Source: Caballeronia insecticola
GTDB taxonomy: Bacteria > Pseudomonadota > Gammaproteobacteria > Burkholderiales > Burkholderiaceae
Assembly (NCBI RefSeq): GCF_000402035.1
Contig: NC_021294.1
Coordinates: 248,001-312,000, forward strand
Length of the DNA: 64,000 nucleotides
Reading direction: 5' to 3'
A model generated the notes under the pieces. It did not search any database and was not told the origin of the DNA. It was given only the letters and a program-made list of their open reading frames with translations. Each line of letters opens with the position of its first letter. Position 1 is the stretch's first letter. This document shows, one piece after another, positions 9,692 to 19,256 of this stretch. A program made the position numbers and the translations under genes.

Positions 9692-9970
9692 ATGCACTAT
9701 TCAAATTCGAAGCCGCGCGTGTTCGCGCTTGCTGCCTGCCTCTATCTCGTTTTCTCCGCCGTCTCGACTTCGGCCCGGGCCGACGAACCGCTGCCCGATC
9801 CGCGCATTCTTTCTGCCGCGCCATTCGAGTTTCAGGCGGACACCGGCATTTTTTCGCATATGCCCGGCGATACGTCGGATATGAATATCATCAAGCCGCG
9901 CGAAATCGCGCCCAGCGCAAGCGAATCCGCCTCCCTCGAGAATCGTTTCAAACGCCGCGTGACGATCTGA
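9692..9970 (+). CDS. Small exported protein, unknown
   Basis: A 92-residue protein with a clear Sec signal: basic start (MHYSNSKPR), hydrophobic core, and a probable cleavage after SARA near residue 30. The mature part of about 60 residues is polar, with no cysteines, and ends in a basic tail. I do not recognise it. The preceding stretch 9312-9691 (380 bp) is the upstream region of the KaiC-like gene, and I see no other gene or clear site in it. A periplasmic location is likely. Confidence 0.5.
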   Translation: MHYSNSKPRVFALAACLYLVFSAVSTSARADEPLPDPRILSAAPFEFQADTGIFSHMPGDTSDMNIIKPREIAPSASESASLENRFKRRVTI

Positions 9971-10083
9971 AAATCGCGGGCGGGTATTACTTTCGGATAA
10001 ATCATTCGAAAGTCTGGAATTGACGGCGCGCGAAAGTCATAATCCAATCCGGGCGACATACTGTGCCGTTACGGATAATCGCA

Positions 10084-10740
10084 ATGAAGCGCCATTCAAT
10101 TGCAGAAATCGCGTTGATCGCGGCCGCTGTGCTGGCGCCGCTTACCCAGGCTCGCGCCGCGGGCGATTCCCGCGCGGCGTCGCCATCGCCATCGCCGCCG
10201 ATCGTTAAACCGGACGATTCCGCCGCGGGCAATGGCGACGTCGCGGAACTCGAGGCGCTGATTGCCGCGGGCAAAATCACGGAAATGCGCAGAACGCTCA
10301 ACGGCAGTTATGGCGCGACGCTCTCGTATTATCCCGAGATGATGCTTTATTACGTCGCGTTGTTTCAGCAGAGTAAATTCTGGCGCGTATCCAAGACGCA
10401 AAACGACGTGCGCGCTGAAGCGGTCTATGCCGATTTCTCGAAATCCACCGTGACACTCGCCGATGCGGAAATCCGGCGCGTCAAACTGGAAGCGGAAATG
10501 GCCTACGCCGAAAAGCAGATCGCGGCGCAGCAGGATCGCGCTAACCGGCTGCAGGCGGATCTCGATGTTGCCCGCACGCAGCAGGGTCAGGTGGCGAGTT
10601 ATCAGCAGGAACAGCAGAACGCGATTCGTGAACTGCGCACGGGGCAAGCCGCCGCGCAGGCGCAATTGCGGGCGTTGCAACTGCGTGTGCAGGAGTTGCA
10701 GAAGCAGACCGACAGCGATGTTCCATCGCCCGCGAAGTAG
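10084..10740 (+). CDS. DUF2968-type exported coiled-coil protein
   Basis: A 218-residue protein with a signal peptide (cleavage near ARAAG, about residue 25), a linker rich in Ser/Pro, a globular middle (LEALIAAGKITEMRRTLNGS) and a long C-terminal coiled coil (about residues 130-205) rich in Gln, Ala and Arg. This layout fits what I remember of DUF2968, found mostly in Burkholderia and of unknown function. The ATG at 10084 (MKRHSIAE) is preferred over an upstream in-frame start because it gives a normal signal peptide. Periplasmic; may form oligomeric rods. Confidence 0.65.
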   Translation: MKRHSIAEIALIAAAVLAPLTQARAAGDSRAASPSPSPPIVKPDDSAAGNGDVAELEALIAAGKITEMRRTLNGSYGATLSYYPEMMLYYVALFQQSKFWRVSKTQNDVRAEAVYADFSKSTVTLADAEIRRVKLEAEMAYAEKQIAAQQDRANRLQADLDVARTQQGQVASYQQEQQNAIRELRTGQAAAQAQLRALQLRVQELQKQTDSDVPSPAK

Positions 10741-10756
10741 CGTCGCGGCGCGTCAG

Positions 10757-11272
10757 TCAAAACAGCGCGAGTTGCTCCCGTCCCGGACCGCCTTCGAGCG
10801 TGAGCAGATGCTGCTTGCGGTCCACGCCGCCCGCGTAGCCGGTCAGATCGCCGTCGCCGCCGATCACGCGATGGCACGGCACGATGATCGCTACCGGATT
10901 ACGCCCGTTCGCGCCGCCGACCGCGCGCGATGCGCCGGGCGGCAAGCCGAGCCGGCGTGCTATATCGCCGTACGTCCAGGCATCGCCGAAAGGGATCTGC
11001 CGCAAAAGCGCCCAGACGCGCCGTTGAAACTCGGTGCCGTCGAGCCGCAACTCGACGGAAAACGCCGTGCGCCCGCCGGCGAAGTATTCGTCGATCTGAT
11101 CGCGCGCCGAGGCAATCGCGCGCGACACCGGCGCGGTTTCCGACAGCGCAGGCTCGCGCATGTCCTTCGGGAAGTGCTTCTGTCCGACGAAAAACAAGCC
11201 CGTCAGCGCGTCGTTCTCGGCGCGATACAAGATGGGCCCGAGCGGACTCGGGCCGACATGACATTCGATCAC
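10757..11272 (-). CDS. ogt: Methylated-DNA--protein-cysteine methyltransferase
   Basis: A 171-residue repair protein that takes the methyl group of O6-methylguanine onto its own cysteine (suicide reaction). The acceptor is C133 in IVPCHRVIG. The helix-turn-helix with the arginine finger is ASRAVGGANGRNP, and GYAGGVDRK follows the active site. Single-domain Ogt type, without the Ada N-terminal zinc domain. It starts with GTG. Convergent with the DUF2968 gene, with 16 bp between stops. Confidence 0.93.
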   Translation of the reverse strand: MIECHVGPSPLGPILYRAENDALTGLFFVGQKHFPKDMREPALSETAPVSRAIASARDQIDEYFAGGRTAFSVELRLDGTEFQRRVWALLRQIPFGDAWTYGDIARRLGLPPGASRAVGGANGRNPVAIIVPCHRVIGGDGDLTGYAGGVDRKQHLLTLEGGPGREQLALF

Positions 11273-11315
11273 TTCGATCCTCCGCGCGGTGTCATCGGCT
11301 GCGGTTCGTCAGGTG

Positions 11316-11576
11316 TCAGATGAACGGATTGTCGGCGCTGCCGGTGGGCGCGGCGGGCTCGTCGGGCAGCTTCGCGGGCAGCGATGCATCGCCCTGCAGG
11401 CTCGCGACGATCGCGCCGAGCGCCTCATGCAGCGCGAGCGCGTTCGCGAGTCCGGCCTTGTCGCGCGCAATGGTCAGGTCGCCGCTCACCGTCACGCGCG
11501 TCTTGCCGTTGACGATGTTGATCGCGTCACCGGCGATGTTCAGTACGTCGGTATCGTTTGCAAATGGTTTAAACAC
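11316..11576 (-). CDS. Conserved small hypothetical protein
   Basis: An 86-residue protein initiated by GTG inside the last codons of the nuclease gene (8-bp overlap), so it is co-translated with it. It has a beta-rich start (VLNIAGDAINIVNGKTRVTVSGDLTI), a helical middle (LANALALHEALGAIVASLQ) and a Pro/Ala-rich tail. No cysteines and no signal peptide. The coupling to an exported nuclease invites the idea of a cytoplasmic partner, but nothing in the sequence proves it. Confidence 0.6.
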   Translation of the reverse strand: MFKPFANDTDVLNIAGDAINIVNGKTRVTVSGDLTIARDKAGLANALALHEALGAIVASLQGDASLPAKLPDEPAAPTGSADNPFI

Positions 11577-12327
11577 CGTTCAGTCCTCCGATTCGCTTGT
11601 CTTTCAGTCCGTCCGGGATGCCGGGAAACGCGAGGCCGCTCATGGCTTCGAGCTCGCGGACGGTTTTCATCGTGTAAGTGTTGGTCGCCGTATTTTCCAC
11701 GACGACGGCAAAGGCGATCTGACGCTGCGGCAAATACACCACCTTGTACAACTGCGTCGGCACGATCACGCGCGATTCGCCGATGGTCTGCAACTGGCTG
11801 CCCGAAAAGAGCGGGCCGGTGACGACGTAAGCTTCGCCGGATTCTTCCGTCAGCCTGCGCACTGCTTCCTCGATGCGTGACCAGATGCGCCGATTGTTCG
11901 ACGGATTCTGCGGCACGATGTTCGCCAGCGAGAACGATTCGGCCATGCCTTGCTTGCTGCCGCGATCGCCGGCCGGACTCATGTGGCCGCGGTCGTAACC
12001 GCTCTTCTTGTAGTCGGCGAGTTGCGCGCTTTCGCCGGGCGGCAGCCGCTTCTCGACGAAAAAGCGATTGGTGCGCGTGTTGTTCTTTGCGTCGTCGACG
12101 CCTTGCGCCGTCAGATGCTCGGCCGACCAGAGCGGTCCGTGCGTGATGCCGGAGTGCAGCAGCGCGAAGTCGGAGTAGCAGATTTCCTGAGTCGCCGCGC
12201 GCATCTTCGAATTGACGACGACGGGTGCGCGCCCGCTCGGGCTGAATTGCGGGCAGTCGCTCGCGGCGGCGCTGATGCAGACGAGGCCGAGCAGCGTGGC
12301 GGCGAATGCCTTGATGCGAAATTGCAT
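11569..12327 (-). CDS. Exported DNA/RNA non-specific endonuclease (NUC1 / Serratia type)
   Basis: A 252-residue beta-beta-alpha-metal nuclease. Residues 1-22 form a signal peptide ending near SAAAS, so it acts in the periplasm or outside. The catalytic motif is D112-R-G-H-M116, with H115 as general base. The Mg2+-binding asparagine lies in ANIVPQNPSNNRRIW (about 135-149). Two cysteines early in the mature protein (C25, C50) could form a disulfide. Such enzymes degrade DNA and RNA for nutrients or defence. It overlaps the next small gene; no immunity gene or secretion motif is recognised. Confidence 0.9.
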   Translation of the reverse strand: MQFRIKAFAATLLGLVCISAAASDCPQFSPSGRAPVVVNSKMRAATQEICYSDFALLHSGITHGPLWSAEHLTAQGVDDAKNNTRTNRFFVEKRLPPGESAQLADYKKSGYDRGHMSPAGDRGSKQGMAESFSLANIVPQNPSNNRRIWSRIEEAVRRLTEESGEAYVVTGPLFSGSQLQTIGESRVIVPTQLYKVVYLPQRQIAFAVVVENTATNTYTMKTVRELEAMSGLAFPGIPDGLKDKRIGGLNGV

Positions 12328-12528
12328 GCGTGTGGGTCCGTGATGGGTCCGTGCGGAATGTTCCGTGCTCAATGCGGTGGGTGAAGCCGATCCGCCGCGT
12401 TGCATCGCGCGCGGCGGGCGGGGTCGAAAGTATAAGGGCTGGTCGCGGTGCCAGGGCATGCCCGCGTGCGAAATCGGGCCGCGCTAGAATGCGTCGGCCG
12501 AAGTCATCCCTAACGTCGAACGTCGAAT

Positions 12529-13593
12529 ATGAAGCCCATGCGCCGCAAGCCGTCCATTGTCCGAACGTTGATGCTTTCGCTCGTGTCGTGCATCGCGATG
12601 TCATGCGCGTTACACGCACACGCCGACGAAGCGTCCGCCGCGCAGCCCGGCAACGACGACGGCCCCGCCTACGGTCCTGAATTGCAGGGCTTCGACTATC
12701 CGTATCCGGTTGCATCGTTCGCGCTCACGTCGCAGCGGCAGGTCGTGCGCATGGCGTACATGGACGTGCATCCGCCGCATCCGAACGGCCGCACGGCGGT
12801 GCTTCTGCACGGCAAGAACTTCTGCTCGGCGACGTGGAAGCAGACCATCGAGACGCTGACCGACGCGGGTTATCGTGTGATCGCGCCGGATCAGATCGGC
12901 TTCTGCAAGTCGACCAAGCCCGCGCGTTATCAATACAGCTTCCAGCAACTCGCGCGCAACACGCACGCGTTGCTGACCGCGCTCGGCGTGTCGCGCGCGA
13001 CGCTCATCGCGCATTCGACGGGCGGCATGCTCGCCGTGCGCTACGCGCTCATGTACCCGCGCGAAACGGAGCAACTCGTGCTCGTCAATCCGATCGGACT
13101 CGAAGACTGGAAGGCGAAGGGCGTGCCGTCGATTTCCGTCGACGACTGGTACGCGCGCGAGCTGAAGACGAGCGCCGACGGCATTCGTCGCTACGAGATG
13201 AACACGTACTACGCGGGCCATTGGCGCGCCGATTACGAACCGTGGGTGCAAATGCTCGCCGGGATGTATCGCGGGCCGGGCAAGGATGTCGTGGCGTGGA
13301 ATTCGGCGTTGCTTTACGACATGATTTATACGCAGCCGGTGGTCTACGAATTCGAACAGTTGCGCGTGCCGACGCTGCTCTTGATCGGCGATAAGGACAC
13401 GACCGCAATCGGGAAGGACCTCGCGCCGCCGGATATCCGCCCGACGCTCGGGCGATATCCGGATCTTGCAAAGCTGGCGAAGGAACGTATCGAAGGGGCG
13501 AAGCTGGTGGAGTTTCCGGAGCTTGGGCACGCGCCGCAGATGCAGGATCCACAGGCGTTTCATAAGGCGCTGCTGGAGGGGCTGACACATTGA
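12529..13593 (+). CDS. Exported alpha/beta-hydrolase
   Basis: A 354-residue protein with a signal peptide of about 32 residues (hydrophobic core followed by HAHADEA). The fold elements are the oxyanion strand VLLHGKNFCS (91-100), the nucleophile elbow AHSTGG with S163 (Ala replaces the first Gly of G-x-S-x-G), the acid in LLIGDKDTT and the histidine in LGHAPQ near the end. It is probably a periplasmic esterase or lipase-like enzyme; the substrate is unknown. It is divergent from the nuclease gene with 201 bp between starts. Confidence 0.85.
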   Translation: MKPMRRKPSIVRTLMLSLVSCIAMSCALHAHADEASAAQPGNDDGPAYGPELQGFDYPYPVASFALTSQRQVVRMAYMDVHPPHPNGRTAVLLHGKNFCSATWKQTIETLTDAGYRVIAPDQIGFCKSTKPARYQYSFQQLARNTHALLTALGVSRATLIAHSTGGMLAVRYALMYPRETEQLVLVNPIGLEDWKAKGVPSISVDDWYARELKTSADGIRRYEMNTYYAGHWRADYEPWVQMLAGMYRGPGKDVVAWNSALLYDMIYTQPVVYEFEQLRVPTLLLIGDKDTTAIGKDLAPPDIRPTLGRYPDLAKLAKERIEGAKLVEFPELGHAPQMQDPQAFHKALLEGLTH

Positions 13594-13611
13594 AGCAGCG
13601 CCCTCAATAAC

Positions 13612-14982
13612 TCAGCGCACCTCGCCCCCACACGCCGCGCGCTCGATCGCCGGCACCTGAACCGCCAGCGTGATGCCGCGAGTCACCATGAAGATCGTGA
13701 GCGCGAGCCACAGCCCGTGATTGCCGAGCGACCCCGCAAGCGCCCACGCCGCGAGCAGGAAAACCGCGAGCGAAACGGCCATCGCCTTCATGAGTTCGTG
13801 CGTGCGCGTCGCGCCGATAAACACGCCGTCGAGCAGAAAGCCCGCAACCGACGCGAGCGGCAGTATCGACGCCCACGGCAAATAGCGCGCCGCCGCCGCA
13901 TGCACGACGGCCTGATCCGTCAGCTTGCCGATGATCCACTCGCCGCTCATCCAGAAGACAATTGAAAAGCCCGCCGCGCCGATCGCGGACCAGAACAGCG
14001 TGACCTTCACGGCCTGCCGGAACGCATGACGATCGCGCGCGCCGGCCGCCGCGCCGACGAGCGCCTCGGCGGCGTGCGCGAAACCGTCGAGCCCGAATGA
14101 CATGAAGGTCTGGAAGTTCAGCAGGACCGCGTTGGCGGCGAGGATCGCATCGCCCTGACGCGCGCCGAGATGCGCGAACCACGCATACGAACCGAGCAGA
14201 CAGATCGTGCGGATAAAGATGTCGCGATTGATCGCGATGAGACGCTTGAGCGCGGTTGCATCGAAGAGCGCACGCGGCGCGAGCGGCGTCAGGCCGCGCG
14301 GACGCAGACGCCACAGCAGCGCGAGACCGAACGCCAAGCCGCAGAAATCCGCGAATGCCGTCGCCGCGCCGATGCCCGCGATGCCCCAGTCGAAGCGATA
14401 CACGAACAACAGCACCGCCACGATATTCACCAGATTGATGACGATCTGCGTGACCAGCGCGAGCCGCACGCGCTGGCAGCCGAGCAGATAGCCGAGCACG
14501 ACGTAATTGCCTAGCGCGAACGGCGCAGCCCAGATGCGCGCATGGCAATACGCGCTCGCGGTGCTCTGCACGGCGGCGCTTCCGCCCAGCGCGGCGAGCG
14601 CAAAGTGGATGATCGGCACTTGCAGCGCCAGCACCGCCGCGCCAATCAAGAGTGCGAGCAGGAGCGCGCGGAGCACGCTGGCGCGCAGGGCATGGTCGTC
14701 GCGGGCGCCGAAGGCTTGCGCGACGAGTCCCGTCGTGCCCATGCGCAAAAAGCCGAAGCCCCAGAACACGAAGCTGAACACGAGCCCGCCGAGCGCGACG
14801 CCGCCGAGATACTGCGGTCCGTCGAGATGACCGGCGACGGCCGTATCGACCGCGCCGAGAATCGGCTGCGTGAGATTGGCAAGGACGATCGGAAACGCAA
14901 GCTTCAACACGCGCCCATGCCAGTGCATGGGCAGCGCGGTTTCGGTTTCCTCGGTCGCTTGGTCTTGCGGGGCGTTGTGCAA
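13612..14982 (-). CDS. MATE-family multidrug/organic cation exporter (DinF-like)
   Basis: A 456-residue inner-membrane antiporter with twelve hydrophobic segments in two six-helix halves. The first helix region [28 protein letters not shown] and the [16 protein letters not shown] block are typical of the DinF branch, which couples drug or bile-salt-type efflux to H+ or Na+. The start is uncertain. A TTG at 14982 gives an 18-residue polar N-terminus. The ATG at 14928 (MHWHGRVLK) gives a more usual length. Confidence 0.88.
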   Translation of the reverse strand: MHNAPQDQATEETETALPMHWHGRVLKLAFPIVLANLTQPILGAVDTAVAGHLDGPQYLGGVALGGLVFSFVFWGFGFLRMGTTGLVAQAFGARDDHALRASVLRALLLALLIGAAVLALQVPIIHFALAALGGSAAVQSTASAYCHARIWAAPFALGNYVVLGYLLGCQRVRLALVTQIVINLVNIVAVLLFVYRFDWGIAGIGAATAFADFCGLAFGLALLWRLRPRGLTPLAPRALFDATALKRLIAINRDIFIRTICLLGSYAWFAHLGARQGDAILAANAVLLNFQTFMSFGLDGFAHAAEALVGAAAGARDRHAFRQAVKVTLFWSAIGAAGFSIVFWMSGEWIIGKLTDQAVVHAAAARYLPWASILPLASVAGFLLDGVFIGATRTHELMKAMAVSLAVFLLAAWALAGSLGNHGLWLALTIFMVTRGITLAVQVPAIERAACGGEVR

Positions 14983-15092
14983 AGCGGTCGAACGCGTTCG
15001 TGCGCGCGTTTCGTTCGTATCGTGGGAAAGGCGCCATTGTCCGGACGCGAAGCGCGCCGCGCAACTTCGCCCGGCAGCCGATAATGCGCGTC

Positions 15093-15413
15093 ATGAAAAC
15101 ATTCGCGCTGTATGTCGTCACGGCCATCGCGGAGATCGCGGGCTGCTACTTTCCGTATCGATGGCTCAAGACGGGCGGCTCGCCCTGGCTCGTCGTGCCC
15201 GGCGCACTGTCGCTCGCACTGTTCGCCTGGCTGCTGACACTTCACGACACCGCCGCCGGACGCATCTACGCGGCGTACGGCGGTGTGTATATCGGCGTGG
15301 CGATCGTCTGGCTATGGGCCGTCGATCGCATCCGGCCGACGGCGTGGGATCTCGCAGGCGCCGCGATCGCGCTTATCGGCATGGGCGTGATCGCGTTCCA
15401 GCCGCACGTCTGA
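15093..15413 (+). CDS. YnfA/UPF0060 family small membrane protein
   Basis: A 106-residue inner-membrane protein with four transmembrane helices. The family signature [17 protein letters not shown] is at the N-terminus and [16 protein letters not shown] plus [12 protein letters not shown] follow. It has a small-multidrug-resistance-like topology, but its function is not established. An ATG nine bases upstream (15084) is also possible; 15093 gives the family length of about 108. Its stop is six bases from the stop of the convergent DUF2891 gene. Confidence 0.87.
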   Translation: MKTFALYVVTAIAEIAGCYFPYRWLKTGGSPWLVVPGALSLALFAWLLTLHDTAAGRIYAAYGGVYIGVAIVWLWAVDRIRPTAWDLAGAAIALIGMGVIAFQPHV

Positions 15414-15419
15414 GCGCGC

Positions 15420-16442
15420 TCAGGCTTCGAGCGCGAGCAGCGCGAACGTCGCGAGCCAGTGCTCGCCCATGTAATCGCCCGCGATATGCGCGATACCCGC
15501 AGCCAGATGTTCGTTCGCGCTGGCGTCCAGCACCGCGATGCGCGCATCGCCCGCCGGCAGCGCCCGCGCGATGGTGCGCTGACACCACGCGCGGCTCAGG
15601 TTCAGGCCGTCGAGATGAGCGAGCTTGCCGTCGCTGCGATCGGTGACGGTGGCGGGCCTGAAGAGCGTCGCGGGCGCGCGTTCGGCCAGTCGCGGGAGAA
15701 AGCGGTCGAGCCAGCCGGGGAAGCGCCCGTCCGGCAGCACTCGGCGCATCAGAACCGCTTCCATCAGCGACGGCGAAAGGAACTCGTCGCCCGCCGGTTC
15801 CCACGCCTGGCAGGCTTCGTCGCGTTCGAACCAGCGCAGCGCGGTGTCCACCAGAAGGCGCTCGAAATCCGCGTCCCGCACCGTGCGCGCGTATCCGAGC
15901 GACAGCGTCAGGGCGAACGCCATATTGAAGTGCGTGCCGACCCGCAGCGGATAAGTCGATTTCGGCAAAAACTCCGTGAAGCGCGCGACGAACGCATCGG
16001 CGAGCGGCTGGAGCGTGCGGGCCCAGCGCGCGCCGTCGTCGGATTGCATCGAATGGAGCTGGCCCGCGAGCGCAAGCAGCCACGCCCAGCCGTACGGTCG
16101 TTCGAATCCGCGCGCGGCGGGACGCTGGAGATACGCGACTTCGGCTGCGACGTTCGCCTCGGTGAAGTGTTCGTCGATCACGGCGCGAATGCGCGGCCCC
16201 TCAGGCAAGTCGGCAAAACGGCCGAAGAGACGCGCGATCAGCCAGTAACCGTGGACGCACGAATGCCAGTCGAAGCTGCCGTAGAAAATCGGATGCAGCG
16301 CGCGCGGGCTTTGCACGTCGGCGGCGCTCGCCATCACGTGATCGAGTTTGTTCGGATATTCGCGCGTCAGATGGCCGAGCGCGACCTGCGCGAATTTCGA
16401 TGCGAGCGCGGCGTCCAGCGCGATCGGTGGCTGTGGATTCAT
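15420..16442 (-). CDS. DUF2891 family protein
   Basis: A 340-residue soluble protein, alpha-helical throughout, that fits DUF2891: HPIFYGSFDWHSCVHGYW near residue 55, ERPYGWAWLLALAGQLH near 115, VGTHFNMAFALTLSLGYAR near 170, FLSPSLMEAVLMRRVLP near 220 and GDYMGEHWLATFALLAL at the end. The repeated aromatic and histidine residues resemble an (alpha/alpha) toroid of sugar- or glycan-acting enzymes, but the activity is unknown to me. No signal peptide is visible. Confidence 0.82.
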   Translation of the reverse strand: MNPQPPIALDAALASKFAQVALGHLTREYPNKLDHVMASAADVQSPRALHPIFYGSFDWHSCVHGYWLIARLFGRFADLPEGPRIRAVIDEHFTEANVAAEVAYLQRPAARGFERPYGWAWLLALAGQLHSMQSDDGARWARTLQPLADAFVARFTEFLPKSTYPLRVGTHFNMAFALTLSLGYARTVRDADFERLLVDTALRWFERDEACQAWEPAGDEFLSPSLMEAVLMRRVLPDGRFPGWLDRFLPRLAERAPATLFRPATVTDRSDGKLAHLDGLNLSRAWCQRTIARALPAGDARIAVLDASANEHLAAGIAHIAGDYMGEHWLATFALLALEA

Positions 16443-16710
16443 GCGGGTCCTCGTGTGGGCGGATCGTCAATTTCGAGACTTTATCGATAAAAACTCAGCA
16501 ACGTCTCTTTTTAGGGAAATCCCTGAAAATGGGTAAAAGTCGGGCTGCGCCTTTCAGCCCGAAAGCCGCGCGTCAAGTCTCGGCAAGCGCAGCGCATGGC
16601 TTTTCCCATAAGCCTGAGCGGGAATCGACCCGGTCGCATGCGGGCGTCGGCGAGCGCATTTTCGGCTGAAAACGGGGTCGGAGGATCGCGCGCCGGTGCC
16701 CGGATCGTCG

Positions 16711-16765
16711 TATAAACTTGCGCCCGAACGCCGCAAGAGCGTTCGGCCGGGGTCACGAGCCCCGG
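16711..16765 (+). promoter_or_regulatory. kgtP leader: TATAAA box and two tandem hairpins
   Basis: TATAAA at 16711-16716 can serve as a -10 box, though no clear -35 is seen. It is followed by stem-loops at 16725-16745 (CGAACGC / GCGTTCG) and 16747-16765 (CCGGGG / CCCCGG), the latter 38 bp before the kgtP ATG and without a T-tract. The rest of 16443-16803 (361 bp between divergent genes) shows no gene. Confidence 0.35.
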
Positions 16766-16803
16766 ATACATCATCCAGACAGCGACCAGAGATCAGAAAC
16801 AAC

Positions 16804-18099
16804 ATGAGCGACATTCCGGTTTATTCCGCAGAAGACACACGACGGCGCGTATTCGCGATCGTCGGCGCCTCGTCGGGCAATCTCGTCGAGTGGTTCGACT
16901 TTTACATCTACTCGTTTCTCGCGCTGTACTTCTCGGCGGCGTTCTTCCCGGGCGGCAATCCGACCGTGCAGTTGCTGAATACCGCGGGCGTGTTCGCGGC
17001 GGGCTTTCTGATGCGTCCGATCGGCGGCTGGCTGTTCGGCCGTATCGCCGACAAGCACGGCCGCCGCAACGCGATGATGATCTCCGTCCTCATGATGTGC
17101 GGCGGCTCGCTCGTGATCACCTTCCTGCCGACCTACGCGATGATCGGCGCGTGGGCACCGTTCCTGCTGCTGATCGCGCGCCTGTTCCAGGGACTGTCGG
17201 TCGGCGGCGAATACGGCACCAGCGCGACCTACATGAGCGAAGTGGCGCTGCGCGGCCGGCGCGGCTTCTTCGCGTCGTTCCAGTATGTGACGCTGATCGG
17301 CGGACAGCTCGCCGCGCTGCTGGTGCTCGTGATCCTGCAGATGTTTCTGTCGACGGAAGAGCTGAAGGCCTGGGGCTGGCGCATTCCGTTTTTCGTGGGC
17401 GCGTGCGCGGCGCTCGTTTCGCTGTATCTGCGCCGCTCGCTCGACGAAACGTCGACCGCCGAGACGCGAGATCGCAAGGAAGCGGGCACGCTCGCCGGTC
17501 TGATGCAGCACAAGGGCGCGTTCATGACCGTGGTGGGCTTTACGGCGGGCGGCTCGCTGATTTTCTACACATTCACGACCTACATGCAGAAGTATCTGGT
17601 CAACACGGCCGGCATGCACGCCAAGACCGCCAGTAACGTGATGACCGGCGCGCTCTTCGTGTACATGCTGTTGCAGCCGCTGTTCGGCGCGCTGTCGGAC
17701 CGCATCGGCCGCCGCACGTCGATGCTCTGGTTCGGCGGTCTCGCCACCCTCGGTACCGTGCCGCTGCTGCACGCGCTTTCCGGCGTGACGAGTCCGGTCA
17801 TGGCGTTTGTGCTGGTGGTGATCGCGCTTGCGATCGTGAGCTTCTACACGTCGATCAGCGGTCTCATCAAGGCGGAAATGTTCCCGCCGGAAGTGCGCGC
17901 GCTGGGCGTCGGGCTGTCGTATGCGGTCGCCAACGCGATTTTCGGCGGCTCGGCGGAATACGTCGCGCTGTGGCTGAAGTCGGTGGGCAGCGAATCCGCG
18001 TTTTTCTGGTATGTGACGGTGATGTGCTTCATCTCGTTCGTCGTTTCCTTCCGCATGATGGATCCGAGCAAGGAGGGCTATCTGCGCAACGAACCGTAA
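16804..18099 (+). CDS. kgtP: Alpha-ketoglutarate permease, MHS-family MFS transporter
   Basis: A 431-residue H+ symporter of the inner membrane, nearly the same length as E. coli KgtP (432) and strongly similar along its length. Matching stretches are [20 protein letters not shown], the MFS loop [33 protein letters not shown], and [20 protein letters not shown] near the C-terminus. It imports 2-oxoglutarate. It is a single-gene unit with a structured leader and a probable terminator. ATG 16804 is chosen because it aligns with the family N-terminus; the frame is open further upstream without similarity. Confidence 0.93.
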   Translation: MSDIPVYSAEDTRRRVFAIVGASSGNLVEWFDFYIYSFLALYFSAAFFPGGNPTVQLLNTAGVFAAGFLMRPIGGWLFGRIADKHGRRNAMMISVLMMCGGSLVITFLPTYAMIGAWAPFLLLIARLFQGLSVGGEYGTSATYMSEVALRGRRGFFASFQYVTLIGGQLAALLVLVILQMFLSTEELKAWGWRIPFFVGACAALVSLYLRRSLDETSTAETRDRKEAGTLAGLMQHKGAFMTVVGFTAGGSLIFYTFTTYMQKYLVNTAGMHAKTASNVMTGALFVYMLLQPLFGALSDRIGRRTSMLWFGGLATLGTVPLLHALSGVTSPVMAFVLVVIALAIVSFYTSISGLIKAEMFPPEVRALGVGLSYAVANAIFGGSAEYVALWLKSVGSESAFFWYVTVMCFISFVVSFRMMDPSKEGYLRNEP

Positions 18100-18107
18100 G
18101 CCACACG

Positions 18108-18151
18108 GCGGCGTGATCGCGGCCCCGGTGTCGCGGCCACGCCGCATCTTT
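18108..18151 (+). terminator. Probable terminator after kgtP
   Basis: GCGGCGTG (18108-18115) pairs with CACGCCGC (18138-18145), followed by ATCTTTTG. The loop is long and itself GC-rich, so strength is uncertain. Confidence 0.5.
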
Positions 18152-18210
18152 TGTGCGCGGACGTCGCTCGATGTCCGCCCCGCTTGCCGATGACGGTAGT
18201 ATGGTGTTTT

Positions 18211-19014
18211 ATGCGTTATGTAGACGGCGCGTCGCGAAAGGCGCGCAATATTAATCGGGAACCGGATACGCATGCGTACGCAGCCGTTGTGCGCGATGCC
18301 TATGCACGATACGACGAGTATCGTTCTGCCTGGAGCCTGTTCATGGAAGATTTCGACGAAACGTTGTTTCTGGTCTGGCGAGCCAATCTCGGCGTGCTGG
18401 TCGGTACGCCGGGCGGCGCGGGGCGACTCGCGCGCATGATGAACTTCTCGCCGACGTTCATGAAGTTGATCGTGGCCGGACAGCGCGACTTCAACGAGGA
18501 ATTCGTGCGCGGGATCGAGCTCGTGACGGGCTTGCCGCCGCATTGGATGGACGAGCGCCGCGATGCCGACGAAATCCCGGCCGACGTCCGGCGCGCGCTC
18601 GACGAGGAAACGCCGATGGCGGTGTTCCGCGGCACCGCGCATCCGCAGCCGAAGCGCTCGGTGCTGCGCGGGCCGGAGCCGTTGCTGTCGCAAACCGAGG
18701 CGACGCGCCGCGTGGCCGATTTCGCGCAGCAGCAGGCCGAAGCCAATCGCCGCGATTTGCTGTTCCGCAAGAATCGCGATCTGCTGTCACAGGATTTGCG
18801 CCGTATGGAGCGTCAACTGGGCTTGCTGCAAGTCGAGTCGATGCAGCCGAAGGTCGACGACCTGATCGCCTCCGACCGCATGAGCGAGTCCGCGAAGGCC
18901 GACCTGACGGGCCGTATCGAACAGATCGACAAGCACGTCAAGCTGCTGCATCAGCACGTGGAAAAGCTCGTCATGCTGCTGTCGAGCCCGGACGAGCCCG
19001 AAAGCGGCGAATAG
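18211..19014 (+). CDS. Putative DNA-binding protein with C-terminal coiled coil
   Basis: A 267-residue soluble protein. Residues about 65-110 (RLARMMNFSPTFMKLIVAG, then FVRGIELVTGLPPHWMDE) resemble a Cro/CI-type helix-turn-helix region as found in phage-like repressors, where the ending G-L-P-x-x-W-x-D is common. Residues about 165-260 are a long charged coiled coil (VADFAQQQAEANRRDLL and later repeats of Leu, Glu, Gln, Lys), suggesting dimerisation. I do not recognise a named family. The ATG at 18211 is used, and an alternative ATG at 18343 (MEDFDETLF) would keep both regions. Confidence 0.6.
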   Translation: MRYVDGASRKARNINREPDTHAYAAVVRDAYARYDEYRSAWSLFMEDFDETLFLVWRANLGVLVGTPGGAGRLARMMNFSPTFMKLIVAGQRDFNEEFVRGIELVTGLPPHWMDERRDADEIPADVRRALDEETPMAVFRGTAHPQPKRSVLRGPEPLLSQTEATRRVADFAQQQAEANRRDLLFRKNRDLLSQDLRRMERQLGLLQVESMQPKVDDLIASDRMSESAKADLTGRIEQIDKHVKLLHQHVEKLVMLLSSPDEPESGE

Positions 19015-19040
19015 CACGGGCGGCCGGCGGGCTGCGCCGG

Positions 19041-19193
19041 CTATTTCTTCTTGCCGTCGTCGCGGGGTTTCGGCTCGGGATGCACGGCAATCGGGTCGCT
19101 CGCCGGGAAGGTTTCATCGAGCGCCTCGTCGAGCAAATCCTCCTCGTGAGGCGCATCCTGCTTCGAACGGTCGTCTCGGCCAGGCTTCGTCAT
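19041..19193 (-). CDS. Small acidic hypothetical protein
   Basis: A 50-residue, highly polar protein (or 62 residues from an ATG at 19229) ending in a lysine run. The segment LLDEALDETFPASDPIAVHP is a pattern I have seen in many short betaproteobacterial proteins of unknown function. No membrane segment and no cysteine. It is located 27 bp before the convergent end of the previous gene and downstream of the AraC gene. Confidence 0.55.
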   Translation of the reverse strand: MTKPGRDDRSKQDAPHEEDLLDEALDETFPASDPIAVHPEPKPRDDGKKK

Positions 19194-19256
19194 GGTGCGC
19201 TCCGTAATCCGGTTGGCGGGATCTTTCAATATAGCAGCGTCGATCTTGCTGCGCAG

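Noticed and set aside
16771..18693. Long open minus-strand frame (640 codons) across kgtP and the next gene
   Set aside because: Arg/His-rich translation without any family pattern; it is the antisense shadow of two well-supported genes, as expected at high GC.
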